From assembly GCA_004010935.1 (NCBI GenBank), contig CP026511.1:2666001-2730000 (forward strand): 64,000 nucleotides of DNA. The letters are read 5' to 3'. The notes beneath the pieces are model-generated. The model worked only from the letters and a program-made list of their open reading frames with translations. It was not told where the DNA came from and made no database searches. A program made the position numbers and the translations under genes. Shown piece by piece: positions 29,379-37,964 of this stretch. Numbering within the stretch: position 1 is the stretch's first letter; the number at the start of each line of letters is the position of its first letter. This stretch comes from Pseudomonadaceae bacterium SI-3 (GTDB lineage Bacteria; Pseudomonadota; Gammaproteobacteria; Pseudomonadales; Pseudomonadaceae).

Positions 29379-31106
29379 ATGAAAGCATCCCGTGCAAAGC
29401 GTTTTCGCAGCGCAGCCTCTCCGCGGCTGCTGTTGGCATCGCCCGCCCTGCTGGCGTTAGTGATAGCCGAGCCAACCCTAGCCGCTAACTGCAGCGAATT
29501 ATCCGGTGCGCAAATACCTGCCTCGGCAATCGCTCTACCTACATCGGGCGCGAGGGTCACAGCCGCGACCCTGAACCCAGGCGGTGGCAGCGCACCACAG
29601 ACATTTGGCCCACATTGCGATCTGAGCGTGGACATCGCTCCGGTCGACCCAAGCGCACCCAGCATCAAGATGCGCATCGTCCTGCCTGAACAATGGAACA
29701 GCAAAGCGATGATGTATGGCGGTGGCGGCTACAACGGCACTGTCCCCAATGTTGCCGGCAACGTCCCAGCCGGGCCGATCGACCAGCCGACGCCACTGGG
29801 CCGCGGCTATGCGGTATTTGCCAGCGATTCGGGCCACGTCGCCAACCCGGTTCATCCAGGTGACTTCGCCTGGAACGAGGAAGCCTTGGCCAACTACGGG
29901 CACGACGCCCTGAAGAAAACCCGTGATACGGCGATGTATCTGATCGAGCAACGTTACGGTCAGCCCCCGGTTCGCAGCTATTTTGCCGGTGGCTCCACTG
30001 GTGGCCGAGAGGCGCTGGCGGTGGTGCAGCAATGGCCGAAGGATTTTCACGGTGCAATCGTGCTCTACCCGGCATACAACGCCGCCGCACTGGATTTGCA
30101 GTTTGGCCGCATTACCCGCGCCTTGGCCGCGCCAGGCGCCTATCCCAGCCTGGAAAAGCGTGCCGCGCTACTGGAAGCCGCGATCCAGGCCTGTGACGGG
30201 CTCGATGGCGTGCATGATCGGGTGATCAGTCATCAGGCGGCATGCAATGCCCAATTCGATCCGGCAACAGCCAAGCTCAACGGCCGTCCCTTGCGCTGCC
30301 GTGACGGGGCTGACACAGGTAGCAGCTGCTTGTCCGATGCACAGATCAACGCGCTCAAAGTGTTCGATACGCCGATTCGTTTCAGCCAACCATTGGCCAG
30401 TGGTGAACGCGGCTATCCCGGCTTCAATACCTGGGGCACCGACCTGGGCCGTCCCGGCGAAGGCCTGCAACTGGTGGTCAATCGGCTGGGGCTGAATACC
30501 CTGCAACCCGATTATCCGATGCCCGTGCATGGCACCGGCTTCGCCGAAGGCGCGCCCTACCATTCAGGATTCTGGGACGAGTGGGTGCGCTACTTCGTGA
30601 CCCGCAACCCGGCATTCAACTCCCTGACGCTGGACCCGACCGATCTCGGTCCGTGGCAGGCGCGAGTCGATGCACTGTCGCTGCGTCAGGACGTTAACCA
30701 GACCGATCTGTCGGCGTTCGTTGCCAACGGCGGCAAGATTCTAATGGCCCATGGCACCTCAGATCAGCTGGTCAGCACCCGCGCCACGGCTGAATATTAC
30801 CGGCGCCTGCAGCAGGACATGGGCGTCGGGCAGACCCGCCGGTTCATGCGCTACTACGAGATTCCCGGCTACGCACACGCGGCCAGCACCGTCTTCAATG
30901 CCGCCTGGGATTCGCTGACCGCGCTAGAAAACTGGGTCGAACGCGGCGTGACACCCAAGCGCCAGGTCGTCACCGACACCATCGCCGTACCCGGTCGCAC
31001 CCGCCCACTTTGCGAATACCCGGGCTGGCCGAAGTACAAGCGGCGCGGCGATGTTAACGATGCCTCCAGCTTTGTCTGCGTGAAGAGCCACATAGGCCTC
31101 AACTAG
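29379..31106 (+). CDS. Tannase/feruloyl esterase family protein lacking the catalytic-site cysteine pair
   Basis: A 575-residue exported esterase of the tannase family. A signal peptide covers about residues 1-35 (ending TLAAN). The catalytic triad is visible as Ser206 in GGSTGGREAL, Asp462 in HGTSDQLV and His500 in PGYAHA. In most members a cysteine precedes the serine and another follows the histidine (CS-D-HC motif), forming a disulfide beside the active site; here these are Gly205 and Ala501. Other cysteines remain, such as the pair around CRDGADTGSSC. Likely substrates are phenolic esters; the released acid could enter through the OprD-type porin encoded next and feed the pca pathway 2-7 kb away. 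Substrate specificity cannot be read. Confidence 0.88.
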   Translation: MKASRAKRFRSAASPRLLLASPALLALVIAEPTLAANCSELSGAQIPASAIALPTSGARVTAATLNPGGGSAPQTFGPHCDLSVDIAPVDPSAPSIKMRIVLPEQWNSKAMMYGGGGYNGTVPNVAGNVPAGPIDQPTPLGRGYAVFASDSGHVANPVHPGDFAWNEEALANYGHDALKKTRDTAMYLIEQRYGQPPVRSYFAGGSTGGREALAVVQQWPKDFHGAIVLYPAYNAAALDLQFGRITRALAAPGAYPSLEKRAALLEAAIQACDGLDGVHDRVISHQAACNAQFDPATAKLNGRPLRCRDGADTGSSCLSDAQINALKVFDTPIRFSQPLASGERGYPGFNTWGTDLGRPGEGLQLVVNRLGLNTLQPDYPMPVHGTGFAEGAPYHSGFWDEWVRYFVTRNPAFNSLTLDPTDLGPWQARVDALSLRQDVNQTDLSAFVANGGKILMAHGTSDQLVSTRATAEYYRRLQQDMGVGQTRRFMRYYEIPGYAHAASTVFNAAWDSLTALENWVERGVTPKRQVVTDTIAVPGRTRPLCEYPGWPKYKRRGDVNDASSFVCVKSHIGLN

Positions 31107-31116
31107 AGCCGCATAA

Positions 31117-31152
31117 CGCCGCGCCCCACGCAGCACCTGGTGGTGCGCGGCG
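31117..31152 (+). other. Inverted repeat downstream of the esterase gene
   Basis: CGCCGCGC and GCGCGGCG form the ends of a stem that also pairs CCA with TGG, 11 bp after the esterase stop. No T-run follows. It may limit read-through to the porin gene or protect the message. The rest of the 31107-31398 gap holds no gene. Confidence 0.35.
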
Positions 31153-31379
31153 ACCGGCTTCCAGCCGATTGGACAGCGTTTGGCCTGCCCAGGCGAACAT
31201 GTCCAGCCGGACAGACAGTGCTGCCCTACCCGTTTTGTGGCCGTGCGGTCCTTGAGGTAGTGGCTGCAGGGCTCTGGCTAGAGCTCCGCGCCCGATAGCG
31301 GTGGAATGCCGGCTCTGCCGGTGCGCCTGGCACGGCATTCGCTATTCGTTGAAGGGAAACCTGGCGACACCGAACCAAT

Positions 31380-31387
31380 AACAACAA
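31380..31387 (+). promoter_or_regulatory. Hfq/Crc-type A-rich motif at the porin gene
   Basis: AACAACAA (overlapping AATAACAA one step upstream) runs into the AAAGGAAG ribosome-binding site of the porin gene at 31399, the classic position for Hfq/Crc repression of an uptake gene. Confidence 0.5.
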
Positions 31388-31398
31388 AAGGAAGCACC

Positions 31399-32658
31399 AT
31401 GACAGACCTCCGCAATTTCTTCGCCCGCAACCTGCTCTGTGCCAGCGTTGCACTGAGCATCACCGGCCCGGCCAGCGCTGCGTTCCTCGATGACAGCAAA
31501 GCCAGCGTCGAGCTGCGCAACTTCTACATGAACCGTGATTTCCGCCAGAGTGGCGCACCGCAGTCTGAGGCGGACGAGTGGGCCCAAGGCTTCATCATGA
31601 AAATCGAGTCGGGTTACACCGACGGCCCAGTCGGCTTCGGCGTGGATGCGATCGGCCTGTTGGGCGTCAAGCTCGACTCCAGCCCGGATCGTTCCGGCAC
31701 TGGCATCTTGCAGCGCGATTCGTCCGGTCAGCCGTCTGATGACTACGGCACTGCCGGCCTGACCGCCAAAGCGAAGATGTCCGACACGACCCTGCACGTT
31801 GGCACCCTGCAGCCGATCATCCCGGTGGTGATGCGCAACGACAGTCGTCTGCTGCCCAACGTCTATCGCGGTGCCTGGTTGCAGAGCAAAGAAGTCGACG
31901 GGCTTACGCTCGACCTCGGCATGCTCGACCGCACCAGCTACCGTGACTCCTCGGACTACGAAGAGATGACCGTATTCACCGCGGGAGCACGCAACATCGT
32001 GTTGGGCAATGCCAAAACCAGCGACGAGTTTATGTTCGCTGGCGGCAAATACCAGTTCAGGCCCGAACTGACCGGTAGCTATTACTACGGCGGCCTGGAT
32101 GGCATCTACAAGCAGCACAACACGCAGCTGGTCCACATCATGCCGCTCGGTGAGAACCAGAGCTTCAAAACCGACCTGCGCTACGTGCGCTCCACCGATG
32201 ACGGCGGCAGCAACGTCGATAACAACGCGTTCGGCGCGCTGTTCACCTACAAGATCGGCGGCCATGGCTTCACTGGCGGTTATCAGACCCTGAGCGGCGA
32301 CACCGGGTTTGCGTACGTCAGCGGTGGCGACAACATGCTGATCAACCTTTTGCAGATCAATGACTTCGGTAACGAAGATGAGAAGTCATGGCAGGTCCGC
32401 TATGACTATGACTTTGCTGCAGCTGGTATACCCGGGCTGAGCCTGATGACCCGCTACGTGTCCGGTGACAACGTCAACCTGGCCGGCGGCGGCGAAGGTG
32501 AAGAGTGGGAACGCGACACCGACATCGCTTATGTGGTCCAGAACGGACCGTTGAAGAACCTCGCCATGAAAGTGCGTAACGCTACGGTACGCAGCAACTT
32601 TGGCAGCGACATCAACGAAACTCGGGTGATCCTTAGCTACACCCTGGCGCTCTGGTAA
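31399..32658 (+). CDS. OprD-family outer-membrane porin
   Basis: A 419-residue outer-membrane protein. The signal peptide covers about 1-27 (ending ASA-AFL). The mature part begins AFLDDSKASVELRNFYMNRDF, the typical first strand of OprD porins, and continues with alternating amphipathic strands (GFIMKIESGYTDGPVGFGVDAIGLLGVKLD, GAWLQSKEVDGLTLDLGMLDR) to a C-terminal strand ending YTLALW, whose final aromatic residue is the assembly signal. The family imports small carboxylates and basic amino acids. Location between a phenolic esterase and pca genes suggests an aromatic acid, as for OpdK/VanP-like members. I chose the ATG after AAAGGAAG. Confidence 0.92.
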   Translation: MTDLRNFFARNLLCASVALSITGPASAAFLDDSKASVELRNFYMNRDFRQSGAPQSEADEWAQGFIMKIESGYTDGPVGFGVDAIGLLGVKLDSSPDRSGTGILQRDSSGQPSDDYGTAGLTAKAKMSDTTLHVGTLQPIIPVVMRNDSRLLPNVYRGAWLQSKEVDGLTLDLGMLDRTSYRDSSDYEEMTVFTAGARNIVLGNAKTSDEFMFAGGKYQFRPELTGSYYYGGLDGIYKQHNTQLVHIMPLGENQSFKTDLRYVRSTDDGGSNVDNNAFGALFTYKIGGHGFTGGYQTLSGDTGFAYVSGGDNMLINLLQINDFGNEDEKSWQVRYDYDFAAAGIPGLSLMTRYVSGDNVNLAGGGEGEEWERDTDIAYVVQNGPLKNLAMKVRNATVRSNFGSDINETRVILSYTLALW

Positions 32659-32700
32659 GCGTCCTGAGCAGCACCGCAATACCTCCTCGTTGATCCTTTA

Positions 32701-32726
32701 CCGGGCCCTTGCGGCCCGGCTTTTTT
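32701..32726 (+). terminator. Intrinsic terminator after the porin gene
   Basis: CCGGGCC-CTTGC-GGCCCGG followed by CTTTTTT: a 7-bp GC stem, 5-nt loop and T-run, 42 bp after the porin stop. It ends the plus-strand unit before the convergent pcaD gene. Confidence 0.92.
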
Positions 32727-32747
32727 CATCCAAATCAACCTTGCGGC

Positions 32748-33536
32748 TCAATCACAGAGAAACGCCATTACCGGCTGGGTGAAGGCGTCGCCCGCCTCGA
32801 CATTGGACAGGTGCGCAGCATCCAGCTCGACCAGCCTCGCCCCGGCGACATGCGCTTGGATAAAGCGCCCGTGCTCAGGCGTCGTGACCGGATCCTTGCT
32901 ACCGCAGACAACCAGCGTCGGCACCTTGATCGCACCCAGCTGCTCGCGGTAATCGGCATCACGCACGGCCGCGCAGTTGGCGGCATAGCCGACTGGTGAG
33001 GTGTTGGCGACCATCTGGGTGATGCGACCCACCTCGACGGGATGCTGCGCCGCAAAGTCGGGCGTGAACCAGCGTGCGACAGAGGCGTCACGCATGTCGC
33101 ACATGGCCTGCTCGCCACCGTGCAATACGACGTCGACACGCTCGTTCCAGGCTTCATCCGTGCCGATCTTCGCGCCCGTATTGCAGAGCACAAGGTGGGT
33201 CAGGCGTTCACCGGCATGGATACCCAGCCATTGGCCGATCAGGCCGCTCATGGACAGACCGCAGAAAGCGAAGCGATCGATGGACAAGGCATCTGCCAGG
33301 TCGAGCACGTCCTGTCCGAGCTGCGCGATGGTGTAAGGGCCAGGCGTGACGGACGAGCTGCCGTGACCGCGGGTGTCATAGCGCAGTACGCGAAAGTGTT
33401 CGCTGAACGCGGGGACCTGTGCATCCCACATCTCGAATGTCGTGCCCAGAGAGTTGGAAAGCACCAGCACAGGCGCATCCACCGGGCCATCGAAGCGGTA
33501 GAACAGTTCGCCGTCTGCGAGTTTGATGCTGGGCAT
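32748..33536 (-). CDS. pcaD: 3-oxoadipate enol-lactonase
   Basis: A 262-residue alpha/beta hydrolase that opens beta-ketoadipate enol-lactone to beta-ketoadipate, the step before PcaIJ. It shows LSNSLGTTFEMWDAQVPAFSEHFRVLRYDTRGHGSS, the nucleophile elbow GLSMSG, the acid region VVCGSKDPVTTPEHG and the histidine in ELDAAHLSNVE. This pattern is closer to PcaD than to generic hydrolases. The ATG at 33536 begins MPSIKLADGEL; an upstream in-frame extension is not family-like. It is the last gene of the minus-strand pcaI-J-F-D series, but 311 bp containing three dispersed repeats separate it from pcaF. Confidence 0.93.
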   Translation of the reverse strand: MPSIKLADGELFYRFDGPVDAPVLVLSNSLGTTFEMWDAQVPAFSEHFRVLRYDTRGHGSSSVTPGPYTIAQLGQDVLDLADALSIDRFAFCGLSMSGLIGQWLGIHAGERLTHLVLCNTGAKIGTDEAWNERVDVVLHGGEQAMCDMRDASVARWFTPDFAAQHPVEVGRITQMVANTSPVGYAANCAAVRDADYREQLGAIKVPTLVVCGSKDPVTTPEHGRFIQAHVAGARLVELDAAHLSNVEAGDAFTQPVMAFLCD

Positions 33537-33647
33537 GGGAGCCCTCCTGAACGTCGAGTTAGAGGTGGCAGCGCACGTGCAAGGAAGATGCTGTGCCTGC
33601 AATCACACCAGTGCCGTGGCGCGGCAAACGCAGTCGTGGGTAGCGCT

Positions 33648-33834
33648 GGTGGGCTGAAGCCCACCCTACTGACCCTCCTGGAAGTCGGATTTATAGGTAT
33701 CCGCGAATGAGTAAGACGGCCGTTGTACAAATCATGCCGAGGCCAAGCCCACCACAGCTGTGAGAGCAATGGTGGGCTGAAGTCCACCCTACCAGCGCGC
33801 AGCACAGTTCCTGTAGGGTGGGCTTCAGCCCACC
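33648..33834. repeat. Three copies of a 22-bp dispersed palindromic repeat
   Basis: GGTGGGCTGAAGCCCACC plus CCTAC... units: copy 1 at 33648-33669, copy 2 at 33771-33792 (one base changed) and copy 3 inverted at 33813-33834. Each unit contains the self-complementary core GGTGGGCT-GAAG-CCCACC. Copies 2 and 3 face each other across 20 bp, forming a larger hairpin like a BIME of REP elements. They fill the pcaF-pcaD gap, where RNA folding could separate expression of the two genes. I have seen this type of sequence as dispersed copies in P. stutzeri-like genomes; that is from memory. Confidence 0.8.
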
Positions 33835-33847
33835 ATGGCCGCGCCGA

Positions 33848-35049
<1,202 letters not shown>

Positions 35050-35053
<4 letters not shown>

Positions 35054-35844
35054 TCGTCACCTCCAGCTTGTCCATGGGCGGCAGCGGTGCGTGCTTCCAG
35101 GGCGCGCAGCGCTTGCAGTTCAGTTTCGGTCGGTGCCACGGTTTCGCCCAGTTGAGCGGCGAAACGAATGGCCCAGCCGGTGTTCTCGGTCACCTGTTCG
35201 CGGGTCACGCCCGGATGCAGCGAGCTCACCACGAATTCGTTGGACCCCGCTTCGGGCTCCATGATGCAGAGGTCAGTGATGATCCCAACCGGGCCATTGC
35301 CGGGCAGCCCGAGCTGCTTGCGGTGCTCACCGCCTTCGCCGAAACCGACCGAGGTGATGAACGCCAGCTTGTCGACAAAGGTGCGGTGCGACTGCTTGAG
35401 GATGATCAGCACCTTTTTCGCCGACCCGGCAATTTCCGGCGCGCCGCCTGCCCCTGGCAAGCGAACTTTCGGTTGGTGATAGTCGCCGATCACCGTGGTG
35501 TTGATGTTGCCGTACCTGTCCACCTGGGCAGCACCGAGAAAGCCCACGTCAATGCGTCCGCCTTGCAGCCAGTAGCGGAAAATCTCTGCGGTGGGGACCA
35601 CGGTGTCGGCGGTCTCCGCCAGTTCGCCGTCTCCGATGGAAAGCGGCAGCACCGATGGCTTCGCGCCGATCGGGCCGGACTCGTAGATCAGCACCACGTC
35701 CGGCGCGTGAGTCAGGCGCGCCAGGTTGGCGGCCTTGGATGGCAGACCAATGCCGACGAAGCAGACGCTGCCATTTCCCAAGCTGCGAGACGCGGCCACC
35801 GTCATCATTTCATTGGTGCTGTAGTCCTTGACCTGAGCGCTCAT
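35050..35844 (-). CDS. pcaJ: 3-oxoadipate CoA-transferase subunit B
   Basis: A 264-residue beta chain of the succinyl-CoA:3-oxoadipate CoA-transferase. The catalytic glutamate lies in [10 protein letters not shown] (about E55). [23 protein letters not shown] and [20 protein letters not shown] are typical PcaJ segments and distinguish it from the ScoB proteins elsewhere in the window. Its ATG overlaps the pcaI stop (TGATG) and its stop overlaps the pcaF start, so all three are co-translated. Confidence 0.95.
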
Positions 35845-36701
35845 CACTTGGCCTCCTGCTGCGCAGCCAGCTTGACCTGAAACGCTGGAAAATCTTCGGT
35901 ACCGCGAATGAATTCATCGATCCAGGCGGTGAAGGTGTCGCGGTCGCGAGCGATCGGGTCCCACTGCTGGTAGAAGCGGTTGTCGCGCTCGTAATAGCCA
36001 TGCGCGTAGGAAGGATGCGCGCCACCGGGCACCAGGCACACGGCGCTCAGGGCCCAGCTGGGCAAGACGCAGGCATTCATTGGCGCCTGCAGGTCATCGA
36101 CGATTTCCTCGACGGTGACGATGCAGCGCTTGGCGGCCAGGGCCGCTTCCTTCTGCACGCCGAGAATGCCGGCGATCAGTACGTTGCCCTTGCGGTCAGC
36201 CTTCTGCGCGTGGATCACGGTCACGTCCGGGCGCACGCTGGGGACCGCCGCCAGCGTTTCGCCAGTGAAAGGACAGTCGATGAATTTGATCATCGGGTTG
36301 ACCTTCGGCAGATCGGAACCGAGGTAGGCGCGCAGCACGGCGAACGGCAGGCCGGACGCGCCAGCGACATAAGCATTGGCCAGATCCGCATGGCTGCGTT
36401 CTTCAATTTCCAGCGGCAGCGGCCACTGCTTTTCCACGGCGTCACGCAGGCGGTGCAGCGAGCCGACGCCGGGATTGCCGCCCCAGGAAAACACCAGTTT
36501 CTTCGCGCAGCCCGCGCCGATCAGCAGGTCATAGACCAGATCCGGGGTCATCCGTACCAGGGTCAGGTCTTTCTTGTCCTGGCGGATAAGCTCGTGGGCG
36601 GCAGCGGTGGGAATCAGGTGCGTGAAGCCTTCAAGCGCAACGGTATCGCCGTTGCTGACGAAGCGATCCACTGCTTCGCGAAGGGACAGGAGTTCGGCCA
36701 T
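35844..36701 (-). CDS. pcaI: 3-oxoadipate CoA-transferase subunit A
   Basis: A 285-residue alpha chain that pairs with PcaJ to convert beta-ketoadipate to its CoA ester. It has LREAVDRFVSNGDTVALEGFTHLIPTAAAHELIRQ at the start, FSWGGNPGVGSLHRLRDAVE and the GNVLIAGILGVQKEAALAAKR segment. It is the first gene of the pcaIJF unit, and a PcaR box lies about 95 bp upstream of its start codon, as in P. putida. It is larger and only distantly similar to the two ScoA proteins. Confidence 0.95.
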   Translation of the reverse strand: MAELLSLREAVDRFVSNGDTVALEGFTHLIPTAAAHELIRQDKKDLTLVRMTPDLVYDLLIGAGCAKKLVFSWGGNPGVGSLHRLRDAVEKQWPLPLEIEERSHADLANAYVAGASGLPFAVLRAYLGSDLPKVNPMIKFIDCPFTGETLAAVPSVRPDVTVIHAQKADRKGNVLIAGILGVQKEAALAAKRCIVTVEEIVDDLQAPMNACVLPSWALSAVCLVPGGAHPSYAHGYYERDNRFYQQWDPIARDRDTFTAWIDEFIRGTEDFPAFQVKLAAQQEAK

Positions 36702-36796
36702 GGGTCTGTCTCGTGTAGATAGCGAATGCGCGTGATGCGCTTGCGATCCACACTAGCCATCGAGCCCCAGCAGAACAATCCGATGATCGACTAGCT

Positions 36797-36811
36797 GTGC
36801 GATTAGCGAAC
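36797..36811 (-). promoter_or_regulatory. PcaR box upstream of pcaIJF
   Basis: On the minus strand the sequence is GTTCGCTAATCGCAC, one base different from the 15-bp PcaR site GTTCGATAATCGCAC known at the P. putida pcaIJ promoter. It lies in the 159-bp gap between pcaI and pcaR. PcaR with beta-ketoadipate activates pca genes from such a site, which overlaps the -10 region in P. putida. Confidence 0.85.
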
Positions 36812-36860
36812 ACAAACCGTTAACCATCCAAGGCTGGCCTGCCCTTGGCCAACCGGCGTA

Positions 36861-37703
36861 TCAGTGGAACAAACGGGTGCTCAGTTCCTTGCTCGCCTCC
36901 AGCAACACCGGCAGGAAGCGCGTTTCGAGCTCCTGCTTGGTCATGCGGCTGGCGTGGGTACCAACGTTCAGCGCGGCCAGCACTTGGCCAGCGGAATCCT
37001 TCAACGGCACCGCCAGCGAACGCAGGCCGACCTCCAGTTCCTGGTCAATGATCACCCAGCCCTGCTGCCTGACCTCGGCGATCGAGGCACGGATGGCTTC
37101 AGGCGTATGCAGTGTGCGGCTGGTCTTGACCTGCAGGTTGGCGTGTTCCAGATAGTCGTCCAGCGCGGCATCGTCCAGCGCCGCCAGCAGGATGCGGCCC
37201 ATGGAGGTGCAATAAGCCGGCAGCCGGCTACCCACGCTGAGGTCGACTGAAATCAGCCGCTGTGGCGTGGCAGAACGCGCCACGTAGAGCACTTCATCGC
37301 CCTCCAGCGTGGCCATGGAGCAAGCTTCGTGCAGCTCGTTGCTGAGCCGATCCAGAATCGGCTGGGCAGTCACGGCCAAGGGTGTTGATGAGAGGTACGC
37401 ATGGCCGAGCGTCAGAACCTTGGGCAGCAGCGAATAGGTGCGTCCATCGGTGGTCGCGTAGCCCAGCTTGATCAGCGTGTACAGGCAACGCCGCACTGCC
37501 GCACGGGGGATCTCTGTGCGGTGGCTGATCTGAGCAATGGTCAGATGGCGCTTGCGTTCCTGAAACGCATGAATCACGGCCAGCCCCCGCGCCAGGGAGG
37601 TCATGAAGTTCGGGTCGCCAGTCAGGGCCTCGATGCGTTTGGCCGGCGACGCCACGATGGCCGGCGCCATGGACGGGAGATTGGAGCGGGATTCGTCGTT
37701 CAT
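36861..37703 (-). CDS. pcaR: IclR-family pca regulator
   Basis: A 280-residue IclR-type protein. The winged helix-turn-helix covers about 33-95 (MTSLARGLAVIHAFQERKRHLTIAQISHRTEIPRAAVRRCLYTLIKLGY), followed by the effector-binding domain (VAVPLKDSAGQVLAALNVGTHASR). The N-terminal tail before the DNA-binding domain and the sequence match PcaR, the beta-ketoadipate-responsive activator of pca genes. It is upstream of pcaIJF in the same direction, with one PcaR box before pcaI and another before pcaR itself, which suggests autoregulation. Confidence 0.93.
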   Translation of the reverse strand: MNDESRSNLPSMAPAIVASPAKRIEALTGDPNFMTSLARGLAVIHAFQERKRHLTIAQISHRTEIPRAAVRRCLYTLIKLGYATTDGRTYSLLPKVLTLGHAYLSSTPLAVTAQPILDRLSNELHEACSMATLEGDEVLYVARSATPQRLISVDLSVGSRLPAYCTSMGRILLAALDDAALDDYLEHANLQVKTSRTLHTPEAIRASIAEVRQQGWVIIDQELEVGLRSLAVPLKDSAGQVLAALNVGTHASRMTKQELETRFLPVLLEASKELSTRLFH

Positions 37704-37730
37704 GGCGGGCGTCCTTGGCGGATAAGCGAT

Positions 37731-37745
37731 GGGCGATTATCGACC
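37731..37745 (-). promoter_or_regulatory. Second PcaR-like box upstream of pcaR
   Basis: The minus strand reads GGTCGATAATCGCCC, sharing the 11-bp core TCGATAATCGC with the P. putida PcaR site (13 of 15 positions). It starts 28 bp upstream of the pcaR start codon, so PcaR probably regulates its own gene. Confidence 0.7.
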
Positions 37746-37964
37746 AACAGCTCGATAGTCACAAAAGCACATCCACCACAACGCAACAACTACTACGGAA
37801 TCACTCCGGTTTGGCTTCTGTATCGCTCGGCGCAGCACCGAAGTTCACTGGCAGCGATGCCCGTGAGGTGCCGGAAAAGGATGAATCAGGGCCGCCATCC
37901 ACAGGCCGGCCCCGCCAAGAGGTGTACGAAGCGTCCGAGCCTGTCACAAGGCCTGCTTCGGCTA

